From Deltaproteobacteria bacterium HGW-Deltaproteobacteria-18 (lineage in GTDB: Bacteria; Desulfobacterota; Desulfovibrionia; Desulfovibrionales; Desulfomicrobiaceae): a stretch of DNA of 64,000 bases. Position 1 is the first letter of the stretch. Each line of letters begins with the position of its first letter. Made by a program: the position numbers and the translations under genes. Under the pieces are notes generated by a model. It searched no databases. It was not told the origin of the DNA and worked only from the letters and a program-made list of their open reading frames with translations. Shown in pieces: positions 7,707-20,437 of the stretch. The DNA lies in the NCBI GenBank assembly GCA_002841885.1, contig PHBE01000004.1:1-64000 (forward strand), given 5' to 3'.

Positions 7707-9574
7707 ACAAGACTCCTCGTGTTTGATTGCCCTTCCGCGCCGATGAGACGCAGATATTCGTCTTCCTGCAGGATGGCCGTCCCGAACTGTCTGGCCTTGG
7801 CGAGCTTGCTCGCACCGACGTTTTCGCCGCAGATGAGAAAATCCGTTTTGGAATTGACCGCGCTCTGCACCAATGCTCCCTGGGCGCGTGCCTCTTCCTG
7901 CATGTCCTCGCGCGAACCGCGCATCTTGCCGGTGAAGACCACATGCCTGCCCGCCAGCGCACTGTCCGCGACCTGCTCACGGGCCGCTCCAGTGGCCATG
8001 ATCTTGAACCCCAGATCAAGCAGATGACGCAGGGTCGGGGCCACACGCTGCAGCCCTGCGGCGATGGAGCTTGCGGTGATTGCGCCAAAACCGTGAATGG
8101 CTTCGATCTGGTCCCGGGTGACTTCCGGCAGGTCCTGCAGGCGAAACTGCCCGAGCAGCTTGCGGCTGTCGCCCTTGCCCAGATCCTCGATGCCAAGGGC
8201 GGCCAGGAAACGCCAGTCCTCCACCTCGCGGGTGCGGCTCAGATACACGGCCTCGGCCAGGTTGGAAGACTGCACCGGCCCAAAGCCCATGGCCCGAAAT
8301 TCTTCCTCACCCAGTTCGTAAACCTTTTCAAGGCTGTCATAACCGGATCGGACCAACTTTTCCACGGTTTTGCGGCCGAACCAGTCGGCGTTGCCCAGCG
8401 TCTTGAACCAGTGCTCGATGGTCTGCACGACCTGATCGGGACAATGTTCGTTTCCACAGATCAGAAAATCGTTTTCCCGGACCAGCGCCGTGCCGCAGGA
8501 CGGGCAGATTTCGGGGAGCGTGGTCGGGGCCGGGACGAGCACTGCTTCGACCTTGGGAATGACCTCCCCGCTGCGGATGATCTCGATCTGCGCCCCGGGA
8601 CCAAGGCCCTTCTTTTCCATCAACCCGGCATTGTGGGCCGTGACCCGGCGAATGGTCGCTCCGGAGACGTTCACGGGTTCGACCATCAGCACCGGGGTGA
8701 CCTTGCCCGTGCGCCCGACCTGCCAGACCACCTCCCGCACCTCGGTCAGGGCGGTCTCGCCCTTGCGCTTGATCGCGATCTGCCAGCGGTAGTGATGGCT
8801 GGTGGCGCCCATGCTGCTGCGCACGTCTGCGTTCACCACCTCCGCCACCATGCCGTCCAGGGGATAATCCACCTGTCCCGAAAGCTCATCCGTAAGCGCG
8901 TCCATGCGCTCGAGCAACTCCGCTGCGCTGCCTTCCCAGCTGGGCAGTTCCGAGTAGGGCACGAAATGCACGGCCTCGTCGTCCAGGGCTTTTCTCGCGA
9001 ATTCGTTGACCGTGTCCGAGGACACGATGCCGACCACCAGGTTACGCGGATGCTCGAAGGCGTCTGACAGGTGCTCCTGAAAATAGCTCTGCAGGATGAC
9101 CATCTCGCCCACACCCTTTCCCCGTCCGCCAAGCGGAATCATACCCTTGGCAAAGGCCGAACTGACCTCGTAGCCGCTCTCGCCGTTGCCGCGCGTGACA
9201 AAGACCGTCCCGTCGTCGCGGCCGGCCAGGCCGTCGAGCTTGGGCGTGACCCTGAAGCGCACCTCGCTCACCCCTATCTCCGCAGCTTCCTTTTCCACGC
9301 GGGCCACAAAGCGCTCCAGTTCCTCGGGGGTGTAGGCCTTGTCGGTGGAGAGCATGGGCACGGGGTGACGGATTTCGCGCTTGCCGGAAAAAGTTTCTGG
9401 TTCGACCCGGTGCAGGAAAGGATGCTCCGGGGCGAGTTCCCGCAGCCGGGCTAGCAGCAGGTCATACTGGGCGTCGCTGACCTGGGGCACGCCCCGTCGG
9501 TAGGCGTCGTTGTACTCGTTCAGTCGCTCGACCAGCCGCATCTCCTCGGAAGGAAGATCCAACGGCAGGCTCAT
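7703..9574 (-). CDS. ligA: Divergent NAD-dependent DNA ligase (LigA-like)
   Basis: A protein of about 623 residues with the full LigA layout: an N-terminal Ia domain (SDAQYDLLL), adenylation motif KLDG, an OB region with VGRTGKVTPV and RRVTAHN, a four-Cys zinc finger (CPSC and CGNEHC), helix-hairpin-helix repeats (IEAIHGFGAITA) and a C-terminal BRCT domain (GRHVVFTGKM). It is shorter than the usual ~670 residues and diverged around the active site: GEDVT is SGYEV, EVRGEV is GVGEMV and NPRNAAAG is HPRNLVVG. It may be the main ligase of this lineage or a second paralogue. The start shares ATGA with the channel gene. Confidence 0.85.
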   Translation of the reverse strand: MSLPLDLPSEEMRLVERLNEYNDAYRRGVPQVSDAQYDLLLARLRELAPEHPFLHRVEPETFSGKREIRHPVPMLSTDKAYTPEELERFVARVEKEAAEIGVSEVRFRVTPKLDGLAGRDDGTVFVTRGNGESGYEVSSAFAKGMIPLGGRGKGVGEMVILQSYFQEHLSDAFEHPRNLVVGIVSSDTVNEFARKALDDEAVHFVPYSELPSWEGSAAELLERMDALTDELSGQVDYPLDGMVAEVVNADVRSSMGATSHHYRWQIAIKRKGETALTEVREVVWQVGRTGKVTPVLMVEPVNVSGATIRRVTAHNAGLMEKKGLGPGAQIEIIRSGEVIPKVEAVLVPAPTTLPEICPSCGTALVRENDFLICGNEHCPDQVVQTIEHWFKTLGNADWFGRKTVEKLVRSGYDSLEKVYELGEEEFRAMGFGPVQSSNLAEAVYLSRTREVEDWRFLAALGIEDLGKGDSRKLLGQFRLQDLPEVTRDQIEAIHGFGAITASSIAAGLQRVAPTLRHLLDLGFKIMATGAAREQVADSALAGRHVVFTGKMRGSREDMQEEARAQGALVQSAVNSKTDFLICGENVGASKLAKARQFGTAILQEDEYLRLIGAEGQSNTRSLV

Positions 9575-10682
9575 GCTTCGTCCTCCTGCGTGCCCCGGCA
9601 CACGGACTGCAAGCCGGAAAAATTCTCCGGAGGGCCGACGGCGATGAGCGTGTCCCCGACCTCGATGGTCACTTCCGGATGCGGATTGAAGGTCATCTTC
9701 CCGCCCATCTTCTCGATGGCGATGATCATGAGATTGAACCGGGGCCGGATGCCGGAGGTGATCAGGTTCTTGCCCACCAGTTCCGAACCGGGCCGCACGG
9801 GGATCTCCTCCATTTGCAGGTTGTGCCCCTGGGTGGCCAGATCCATGAAATCGGTGACCGTGGGCCGCAGCATGACCTGGGCGATGCGCTTGCCCCCGAT
9901 CTGGTGCGGGGTCAGTACACGGTTGGCCCCGGCCCGCTCCAGCTTGGAAACGGATTCGGGCCGGTCGGCGCGGGCGATGATGGTCAGTTTGGAGTTGAAC
10001 TGACGCGAGGACAGCGTGATGTACACGTTCTCGGCGTCCTGGCTGACGCAGGCAAAGAGCCCCTTGGCGCGCTCCACCCCGGCGGAGATGAGAAACTCGT
10101 CCGAGGTCGCGTCCCCGGCCAGAAAAAGATAGTTGTCCCGCTCCAGTTCAAAAAGCAGCTCCGGGTCCTTTTCAATGACGACCACGGACAGGTTTTCCCG
10201 CCTGAGTTCCTCCGCCACCACGGCGCCAATGCGCCCGTATCCGCAGATGATGTAATGATCCGCCATTGAATCGATGATTTTCTGCACCTTTCGTTTCCCC
10301 CATAAATCCTGCAACCGGCCCTCGACCACGACCTGAGTAAAGGCGCCCACCAGATAGGCAAAGCTGCCCACGCCCATGAGAATCAGAAAAGAGACCATGA
10401 GCCGCGCCCGGTCCGAGAGCGGATGCAGCTCCATGAAGCCCACGGTGGAGAGGGTCATGACGACCTGATAGAAGCTGTCCAGCAGGCTCCAGCCTTCCAC
10501 CACCAGAAAGATGAACAGCCCGTAGGCAAAGACCGTGAGCAGAAAGCCCGCGCCCAGAACCAGTGGAAAAAAGGATCCGAAACGGAACTTGACCATCTGG
10601 TAGAGCCCGGTGAAGCCGCGGATTCCCGCCGAACAGCGCGGCAGGAAGCGGCGCAGAAATGATGTCCGCAGTGAGCATGTGT

Positions 10683-10686
<4 letters not shown>
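9571..10686 (-). CDS. Two-TM potassium channel with RCK (TrkA-N/TrkA-C) domains
   Basis: A 371-residue protein. Two membrane helices (about residues 38-62 and 95-118) flank a pore loop [10 protein letters not shown], followed by a cytoplasmic RCK N-lobe ([11 protein letters not shown]) and a TrkA-C-like lobe near residues 290-360 ([11 protein letters not shown]). This layout matches MthK-type ligand-gated K+ channels. The usual TVGYGD selectivity filter is replaced by TVGFME, so ion selectivity should not be assumed. The ATG overlaps the uvrB stop and the gene's stop overlaps the ligA start. The position between DNA-repair genes is unusual and gives no functional clue. Confidence 0.85.
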
Positions 10687-12695
<2,009 letters not shown>

Positions 12696-12739
12696 GGATA
12701 ACCTGCACGCCGGGCCGCTGGCCTGCGTCATGAGGGGCT

Positions 12740-13570
12740 TTATTTGGGCCGGATGCCCAGCACATTTGGCGCGGGCCAGAAATTCTTGTTGCTACCCTGA
12801 AAAAAATCGGACCGGTATTCGCCGACGAATCGGCCCACAAAACCGCCCACATCGACATACATGGCCGCATCGGCCCCGCCTTCGACGTACATGGCTCCGA
12901 TCAGGTCCAGGGGCAGGTCGATGAGGGCCTGGGCAAACTCGTGCAGCGACAGCCGGGGACGGCAATGGACAAAGAGCAACCGCCCTTCCCGGTCCATGGC
13001 GATGGCCGCGCCGGAATGACGGCGCTCGCTCTGTTCCCAGAGATTCTCCCGCTCGCGGCTGATAAGGCGGTAATTCTGGATGATCCCGTCGTAGCCGGCA
13101 AGTATGTCCTGCCAGTCGGAGTCGCTCTTGCGGTCAACCCAGCGCAGTGAGGGCTGGTCGGGATCGTGGGGATGGAAGGCCAGGAACGCGCCGTAGTTCG
13201 GATGAATGAAGGAATTGATCACCACATTGGCGTCACGCATGTAGCCAGTGCTGCGCATCCGGTCATCGGCCCGGAACATGCCTGCATTGATGACCGCGAC
13301 GAATCCCGAATGCCTGGCCCATTCCTGCATGCTGCGCATGCGTCCGGTGCCCAGGGCCGAACCCAGGGCCACGTCATACCGGCCGGGATCAATGCGCAAC
13401 ACAGCCATGGTGCTCTGCTCGCCCGCCAGATCCCCGAACTGGTCGGGAATCATGAACTCGCGCAACTCAAGCCCCGGTGCCAGCACGCGCCACTCTTCCG
13501 CGTGCAGCGGAGCGGCCGGGACGCAGAGAACCAGGCAGGTAAAAATGGCGCGAAGAAAAAAGGCGGACAT
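12740..13570 (-). CDS. Exported phosphodiester glycosidase-like (NAGPA/DUF2233) protein
   Basis: A protein of about 276 residues with a signal peptide (hydrophobic, ending APLHAEE). The mature domain has the NAGPA/DUF2233 pattern: a conserved NAGMF near residue 100, [19 protein letters not shown], and [14 protein letters not shown] with the GGADA active-site-like stretch. In other organisms this fold removes sugar from phosphodiesters or acts in exopolysaccharide metabolism; the substrate here is unknown. Start 13570 is chosen because AGGGAG lies 8 bases upstream. It runs in the same direction as uvrB with a 44-base gap, so it may or may not be cotranscribed. Confidence 0.8.
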   Translation of the reverse strand: MSAFFLRAIFTCLVLCVPAAPLHAEEWRVLAPGLELREFMIPDQFGDLAGEQSTMAVLRIDPGRYDVALGSALGTGRMRSMQEWARHSGFVAVINAGMFRADDRMRSTGYMRDANVVINSFIHPNYGAFLAFHPHDPDQPSLRWVDRKSDSDWQDILAGYDGIIQNYRLISRERENLWEQSERRHSGAAIAMDREGRLLFVHCRPRLSLHEFAQALIDLPLDLIGAMYVEGGADAAMYVDVGGFVGRFVGEYRSDFFQGSNKNFWPAPNVLGIRPK

Positions 13571-13735
13571 GCTCGGTGCTCCCTGAAGGCCTGAAGGCCC
13601 AACTCGCAATTACATTCCACAGAAGCGGAATCATTTCAAGCAGAACGGCGCGCGCGGCATTGAAGCCCATCTCAAAGCGTGCTACACGGCTCTTCAAACA
13701 CCGTCGCAATCAACCCGTCCAGGGAGGAAGGTTTC

Positions 13736-14224
13736 ATGGAGATAGTCCGACAGGAATCAAGATCCGCACACCTCTGTCCCCGCGGATATGTCGCCACCAT
13801 CTGCATCCGGGTCTTCAAGGGCCGCCGGGATGTCCTTGTGCACCTCTTTCGGCCCGACTGGGCTTCGGAGGGCGCCGATTATCCCTGGCCCGATCTCGTG
13901 CAGGAATGTCCAGGCCTCGATCCGTCCACGAGCCGGGGTGACAGCCGGGCGGTCCTGCTCGAATCCTTCAATCGGGAGGAAATGGACCAGATAGTCGAAT
14001 ACCTTGGCATCAGGTACACTGACCGACTGACCCGCATCAGCATCAATTCCCTGGAATTCCCACTGCCCGCCGGCCTGCTTCCCTTGAGTTCCATGCCCGA
14101 AGGCAAGGACATCGGTCGCATCCGTTTTGAGATCGTTCCCCGTTATCCCCTGCCCTTCGCCGTACACGGGCTCTACGACCTGAGCCAGCACAAGCCCATG
14201 GATCAGGGGATGGCCCAGACCTAG
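13736..14224 (+). CDS. Conserved hypothetical protein
   Basis: A soluble protein of about 162 residues that I do not recognise. It has no signal peptide, membrane segment or clear motif, and reads as a compact alpha/beta protein (GYVATICIRVFKGRRDVLVHLF near the start, RIRFEIVPRYPLPFAVHGLYDL near the end). The start is fixed by a strong GGAGG 8 bases upstream. The gene lies between two minus-strand operons, and its TAG stop overlaps the TAG of convergent darP by 3 bases. Codon use looks like its neighbours. Confidence 0.7.
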   Translation: MEIVRQESRSAHLCPRGYVATICIRVFKGRRDVLVHLFRPDWASEGADYPWPDLVQECPGLDPSTSRGDSRAVLLESFNREEMDQIVEYLGIRYTDRLTRISINSLEFPLPAGLLPLSSMPEGKDIGRIRFEIVPRYPLPFAVHGLYDLSQHKPMDQGMAQT

Positions 14225-14748
14225 TCCGAAGCCTGCTCGCGTTCGAAACTCTGGCGCAAAAGCCGGAAAAGGGCGCGACCGTTCTTGGCCGGCTTTCCGG
14301 CAGCCTTCTCGGCCGCAGCCTGCTTCGAGAGCTGGCGCAGTTGCTGAGGGTCAAGCCCGAAACGCCCCACCAGCTCCGTCAACACATCCGTATCACCAGC
14401 CACAAGCGCGTCGCGCCAGATCTCGATCTGATGAAAGGCCTCGGCCTGCTGAAAACGAAGCTGATCGAGCTCGTTCAAAGCCTCGCGCAGGGGCACGGGA
14501 TCGATCTTGCGCATGACCGTGCCGATGAACTGCTGCTGCCGCCGACGGGCTTCCTTGTCCTTGAGGGTGTGGAAAAAGCGGATGGCCTCGACCAGATCCT
14601 CGTGCAGATCAAGTCGCCCCAGCTGTTCCGGGGCCAATTCGATCAGGCTTTCCCCGAGCGTCTGCAGGGCGACCATGTCCCGCTTGCGTTGCGATTTGCT
14701 TGGCCGTCCTTCCCAGTCTTCCTCATTTCCGCGTTCAAATTCAGTCAT
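14221..14748 (-). CDS. darP: DarP/YjgA-type ribosome-associated protein
   Basis: A 175-residue, highly charged helical protein matching the DarP (YjgA, DUF615) family. Its signature is near the N-terminus: RPSKSQRKRDMVALQ, then LPE/LAPEQLGRLDL-type and ARRRQQQFIGTVMRKID sequence. DarP aids late maturation of the 50S ribosomal subunit. The C-terminus is lysine- and arginine-rich. The start is 18 bases downstream of the aat stop, making this the last gene of the PC4-like/clpS/clpA/aat operon. Linking ribosome assembly and N-degron degradation in one operon may reflect shared growth control, but that is inference. Confidence 0.85.
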   Translation of the reverse strand: MTEFERGNEEDWEGRPSKSQRKRDMVALQTLGESLIELAPEQLGRLDLHEDLVEAIRFFHTLKDKEARRRQQQFIGTVMRKIDPVPLREALNELDQLRFQQAEAFHQIEIWRDALVAGDTDVLTELVGRFGLDPQQLRQLSKQAAAEKAAGKPAKNGRALFRLLRQSFEREQASD

Positions 14749-14766
14749 TGTTTGGCTCCGTTAAAT

Positions 14767-15480
14767 TTATTCATGGCCCCGGCCGAGCAGGGCTCCATCA
14801 CGCAGGCTCCAGGGCCCGCAGGGAGTTTGCAGCTTCAGGGCCATCTCCAGGCGGAAAAGAAATTCGCCGCGCGGCACCTCGAATCCGCCGAAGCGGAGCA
14901 TGTGCGGAGTTGTCTGCTGGCAATCGAAAAGAACGAACCCTGCCCCCTCAAGGGCCCGCATCAAGGTCACCAGACCGGCCTTGGAGGCGTCGGGCTCGCG
15001 GTAAAACATGGATTCCCCGAAAAAAGCCCCGCCCAGGGCCACGCCATAGAGACCGCCGACCAAGGTTTCGCCGGACCAGACCTCGATGCTGTGCGCGAAC
15101 CCCAGCTCATGCAGGCGGCAATAGGCGGCCAGCATCTCTGGCACGATCCAGGTCCCGCATGCGCCACAGCGGGGCGTATCGGCGCATCCGGTGATGACCT
15201 GTTCGAAGACCGTGTCCAGGGTAAAGCGAAAGCGCCCCTGGCGCAAAATGCGTTCGAGTCTTTTGGGCACATGAATGCGCGCGGGCTCCAGGACAAGCCT
15301 GGGGTCGGGACTCCACCAGAGGATGGGGGAGTTCTCGCTGTACCAGGGAAAAATGCCCTGGGCATAGGCCATGAGCAGCCTGTGCGACGAGAGGTCCCCG
15401 CCCACGGCCAGCAGTCCGTCCTCGTCGGCATGCACCGGATCGGGAAAGACGGGCTGAACGGGCAGGGCAAAAACGGTCAT
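14767..15480 (-). CDS. aat: Leucyl/phenylalanyl-tRNA-protein transferase
   Basis: A 237-residue enzyme that transfers Leu or Phe from tRNA to the N-terminal Arg or Lys of proteins, creating N-degrons for ClpS. Family signatures are clear: DGLLAVGGDLS, AYAQGIFPWYSENSPILWWSPDPR, and the catalytic region AHSIEVWSGETLVGGLYGVALGGAFFGESMF, followed by LFDCQ. Length is normal. It lies 7 bases after clpA, and clpS precedes clpA, so the whole bacterial N-degron machinery is encoded together. Confidence 0.96.
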   Translation of the reverse strand: MTVFALPVQPVFPDPVHADEDGLLAVGGDLSSHRLLMAYAQGIFPWYSENSPILWWSPDPRLVLEPARIHVPKRLERILRQGRFRFTLDTVFEQVITGCADTPRCGACGTWIVPEMLAAYCRLHELGFAHSIEVWSGETLVGGLYGVALGGAFFGESMFYREPDASKAGLVTLMRALEGAGFVLFDCQQTTPHMLRFGGFEVPRGEFLFRLEMALKLQTPCGPWSLRDGALLGRGHE

Positions 15481-15487
15481 GGCAGAA

Positions 15488-17716
<2,229 letters not shown>

Positions 17717-18031
17717 TTACACCTCTTCCATGGAGCAGCGCAGGGGAAAAGACCGGGCTTTGGCCATCTGATGCACAAGCTGCACCTTTGTCTCCGCGAC
17801 CTCGGCCGTGTAGATTCCGCACAGGCCAATCCCTTTCTCGTGAACACTCATCATGATGGCAAACGACTCGGATTCGGATTTGCCAAAAACATTCATAAGC
17901 ACTTCCACGACAAAATCCATGGACGTATAATCGTCGTTATGCAGCAACACCTTGAACTGCCTGGGCTCCTGCAGCTGGTCCTCGACCATGATGTCGGGAT
18001 CGGAACCCGGAACCTCAAATGGTTCGGTCAT
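17717..18031 (-). CDS. clpS: ATP-dependent Clp protease adaptor ClpS
   Basis: A 104-residue adaptor that binds N-terminal Leu, Phe, Tyr or Trp of substrates and delivers them to ClpA. The N-terminal ~25 residues are acidic and flexible. The folded core shows the family motif FKVLLHNDDYTSMDFVVEVL, with the substrate-pocket Asn-Asp-Asp, and the VHEKGIGLCGIYTAEVAETK segment. It is directly followed by clpA and lies 14 bases after the PC4-like gene. Confidence 0.96.
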   Translation of the reverse strand: MTEPFEVPGSDPDIMVEDQLQEPRQFKVLLHNDDYTSMDFVVEVLMNVFGKSESESFAIMMSVHEKGIGLCGIYTAEVAETKVQLVHQMAKARSFPLRCSMEEV

Positions 18032-18045
18032 GACACACCCCGGCC

Positions 18046-18348
18046 CTACTCATCTTCACCGTATTCGTCGATCCAGGCCTGCAGAATCTGCACAACCTGC
18101 TTGGCCTGCTTGACCGAGGATATATTGAACTTGGAGTGCGGGGAAAACCGGCCGTTGCGCTTCTGGTAGCGTCCGACCCTGAACTTGACCGGCCCGAACT
18201 CCTCCTCGCCGCGTCCCACTTCCTGATAGGCGAACATCAGGGTTGACCATGCTCCGCGGGTCAGCACTTCCTTCTTCAGTTCCTTAACCTTCTGGACACC
18301 CTCTTCATCGGTCCAGTCTATGGAAATATCGTCGATGGTTTCAGCCAT
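18046..18348 (-). CDS. Small protein, possible PC4/YdbC-like DNA-binding fold
   Basis: A protein of about 100 residues, start chosen at an ATG with GAGGAG 5 bases upstream. The central part (FGPVKFRVGRYQKRNGRFSPHSKFNISSVKQAKQVVQILQAWIDE) reads as beta strands followed by an amphipathic helix, recalling the PC4/p15 transcriptional-coactivator fold that binds single-stranded DNA. The resemblance is weak and judged by eye. The N-terminus is acidic. It is the first gene of the clpS/clpA/aat/darP operon, so it may regulate or simply share transcription with the N-degron genes. Confidence 0.55.
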   Translation of the reverse strand: MAETIDDISIDWTDEEGVQKVKELKKEVLTRGAWSTLMFAYQEVGRGEEEFGPVKFRVGRYQKRNGRFSPHSKFNISSVKQAKQVVQILQAWIDEYGEDE

Positions 18349-18671
18349 TGTCTCTCCTCGTGATTGATTCATCCGTCAGGCAGGTTCTTGGGTCCGGGCA
18401 ACGCTGCTCGGGAACCGCCGTCGTGCGGGACCGCCCCTCAAAGGGATACTGCCCCACAAAGGGGGACTATTAATGCCGCGTTCGCTAAAAGCAAGCCTCA
18501 ATACTGCCCGTGATCCATGGCGCATCGCTCGGCCATGCAAACTCCGAGCGTGCCGCTCCGAATGCATTTTTCCACTACCGCTCCAGGACGAAATATATTA
18601 CCCAAGGCATGTTTTTTCCAAAACAACTCCTATTTTTTTACTATCAACATATTTAATTTCAAGGAGTTTTC
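18349..18671. other. Divergent intergenic region with short tandem repeat and AT-rich promoter zone
   Basis: No gene is supported here. It separates the divergent N-degron operon and the CoA-disulfide-reductase gene. Bases 18434-18450 and 18452-18468 form an imperfect direct repeat (ccccTCAAAGGGatact and ccccACAAAGGGGGact). From 18590 to 18671 it becomes AT-rich, including ttttttactatcaacatattt, which probably holds the promoter of the plus-strand gene, and ends in a strong AAGGAG ribosome site. Confidence 0.4.
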
Positions 18672-20390
18672 ATGTCTCTCAAAGTCGTTGTCATCGGCGG
18701 CGTGGCTCTCGGGCCCAAGGCCGCATGCCGCATCAAACGCATAGCGCCTGATTCCGAAGTGACCCTGGTCGACGCCAGCAAACTCATCTCCTACGGCGGC
18801 TGCGGAATCCCCTATTATGTTTCAGGTGACGTCAGCGATCACCAGCAACTGCAGGAAACAAGCTTCCACATGGTCCGAGACGAACAATTCTTCAAGGATT
18901 GCAAGGACTTCAATGTCATGACCGAGACCAGGGCGCTGTCCATCGACCGCAAGGCCAAGACCGTCCTGGTCCAGGCCAAGGACGGCACGCAGACCACGCT
19001 GCCCTATGACAAGCTGGTTCTGGGCATGGGCAGCACGCCCCGCAAACTGCCCATCCCCGGACGCGACCTGGGCAACGTCTTCACCGTGAGCACCCTGGGC
19101 GAAGCCATCCGCATCAAGGAACAGGTGGCGAGCGGCAGCGTCGGTTCGGCCGTTATCGTGGGCGGAGGATTCATCGGCCTTGAGATGGCGGAGTCCTTTG
19201 CCGACATGTGGGGCATCGAGACCACGGTCATCGAGGTTGCGGACCAGATCATGCCGGGCTTCATGAGCAAGGCCATGGCCACCATCGCCGAAAAGCATCT
19301 CGCGGAAAACGACGTCACCGTTCATACCTCGGAAATGGTCCAGGCCATCGAGGGCGAAGACGGCAAGGTCCAGCGCGTGGTGACCAACAAACGCACCATC
19401 GACGCAGACCTGGTCATCCTGGCCGTGGGCGTCGTGCCCAACGATACCCTCGCACGGGAGGCCGGACTGTCCTGCTCCGAGCGCGGCGGCATCATCGTCT
19501 CCAAGACCATGCAGACCTCGGATCCGGATGTTTACGCCGGCGGCGACTGCGTGGTCATCGAAAACATCGTCACGGGCAAGATCGGCTACTATCCCCTGGG
19601 CTCCCTGGCCAACAGCCAGGGGCGCATCATCGGCACCAACGTGGCCGGTGGCAGAGAAACCTTCGACGGGGCGGTCGGCACCTACATCATCAAACTTTTT
19701 GATTTCGCCTTCTCGGGCACAGGACTGTCCCTGCCCGTGGCCCTGCGCGAGGGCTTCGACGCCTTCAGCACCCATGTCATCATGAGCGACCACTCCCACT
19801 TCTACCCCAAGCGCGACATGGTCAGCCTGGAGATCGTGGTCGAGCGTCGCTCCGGCCGGGTTCTTGGATTGCAGGGAGCCTGCCATAACGGCGATTCGCT
19901 CAAGGGCCGCATCGACACCATGGCCGCCCTCCTCAAGTTCCGGCCAACCCTGCGCGATGTTTCCAGCCTGGAAATGGCCTACGCCCCGCCTTTCGGTTCG
20001 GCCATGGATGTTTTGAATGCCGCGGCCAACACCGCCGAGAACATCCTGGTAGGCAGGAACGTCCCGCTCCAGCCTGTCGATTTCGCCAAGCTCTGGGAGA
20101 ATCGCGTCAGCGAAAACCTGCTGTGCATCGACACCCGAGAGTGGGGCAACGCCGAGCCCTTCGTCAACAAGCACCCGGAATTCTGGAAAAACATCCCGCA
20201 AGGGCAACTCAGGAACAGACTGGACGAGATTCCAAAGGACAAGAAGATCGTGCTGCTGTGCAACACCGGCGGCAGATCCTACGAATCACAGGTCATCCTG
20301 CGGCACGCCGGTTTTCTGGAACCGGTCAATCTGCAAGGGGGCATGGGCTTCATCAAGCAGCTCGGATTCGACCCGAGCCAGGAAGATTGA
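18672..20390 (+). CDS. CoA-disulfide reductase-type flavoprotein with C-terminal rhodanese domain
   Basis: A 572-residue FAD/NAD(P)H oxidoreductase. The N-terminus holds an FAD-binding segment (VVVIGGVALGPKAACRIKR), then the single redox Cys of CoA-disulfide reductases in SYGGCGIPYY near residue 43. An NAD(P)H-binding motif VIVGGGFIGLEMAE lies near residue 155, with VYAGGDCV near 290. Residues ~465-565 form a rhodanese domain whose active loop is LLCNTGGRS. Fusions like this act as CoA-disulfide or CoA-polysulfide reductases, fitting sulfur metabolism in an anaerobe. The substrate cannot be fixed from sequence. Strong AAGGAG upstream of the ATG; a terminator follows. Confidence 0.88.
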   Translation: MSLKVVVIGGVALGPKAACRIKRIAPDSEVTLVDASKLISYGGCGIPYYVSGDVSDHQQLQETSFHMVRDEQFFKDCKDFNVMTETRALSIDRKAKTVLVQAKDGTQTTLPYDKLVLGMGSTPRKLPIPGRDLGNVFTVSTLGEAIRIKEQVASGSVGSAVIVGGGFIGLEMAESFADMWGIETTVIEVADQIMPGFMSKAMATIAEKHLAENDVTVHTSEMVQAIEGEDGKVQRVVTNKRTIDADLVILAVGVVPNDTLAREAGLSCSERGGIIVSKTMQTSDPDVYAGGDCVVIENIVTGKIGYYPLGSLANSQGRIIGTNVAGGRETFDGAVGTYIIKLFDFAFSGTGLSLPVALREGFDAFSTHVIMSDHSHFYPKRDMVSLEIVVERRSGRVLGLQGACHNGDSLKGRIDTMAALLKFRPTLRDVSSLEMAYAPPFGSAMDVLNAAANTAENILVGRNVPLQPVDFAKLWENRVSENLLCIDTREWGNAEPFVNKHPEFWKNIPQGQLRNRLDEIPKDKKIVLLCNTGGRSYESQVILRHAGFLEPVNLQGGMGFIKQLGFDPSQED

Positions 20391-20396
20391 GAACAC

Positions 20397-20423
20397 GGCC
20401 AACCCTCGGGTTGGCCTTTTTTT
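20397..20423 (+). terminator. Intrinsic terminator after the CoA-disulfide reductase gene
   Basis: The inverted repeat ggccaacc/ggttggcc around ctcg is followed by seven T residues. It sits 6 bases after the flavoprotein stop and only 15 bases before the next start, so it partly uncouples the two genes. Confidence 0.8.
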
Positions 20424-20437
20424 ACGCAGGAGGACAC

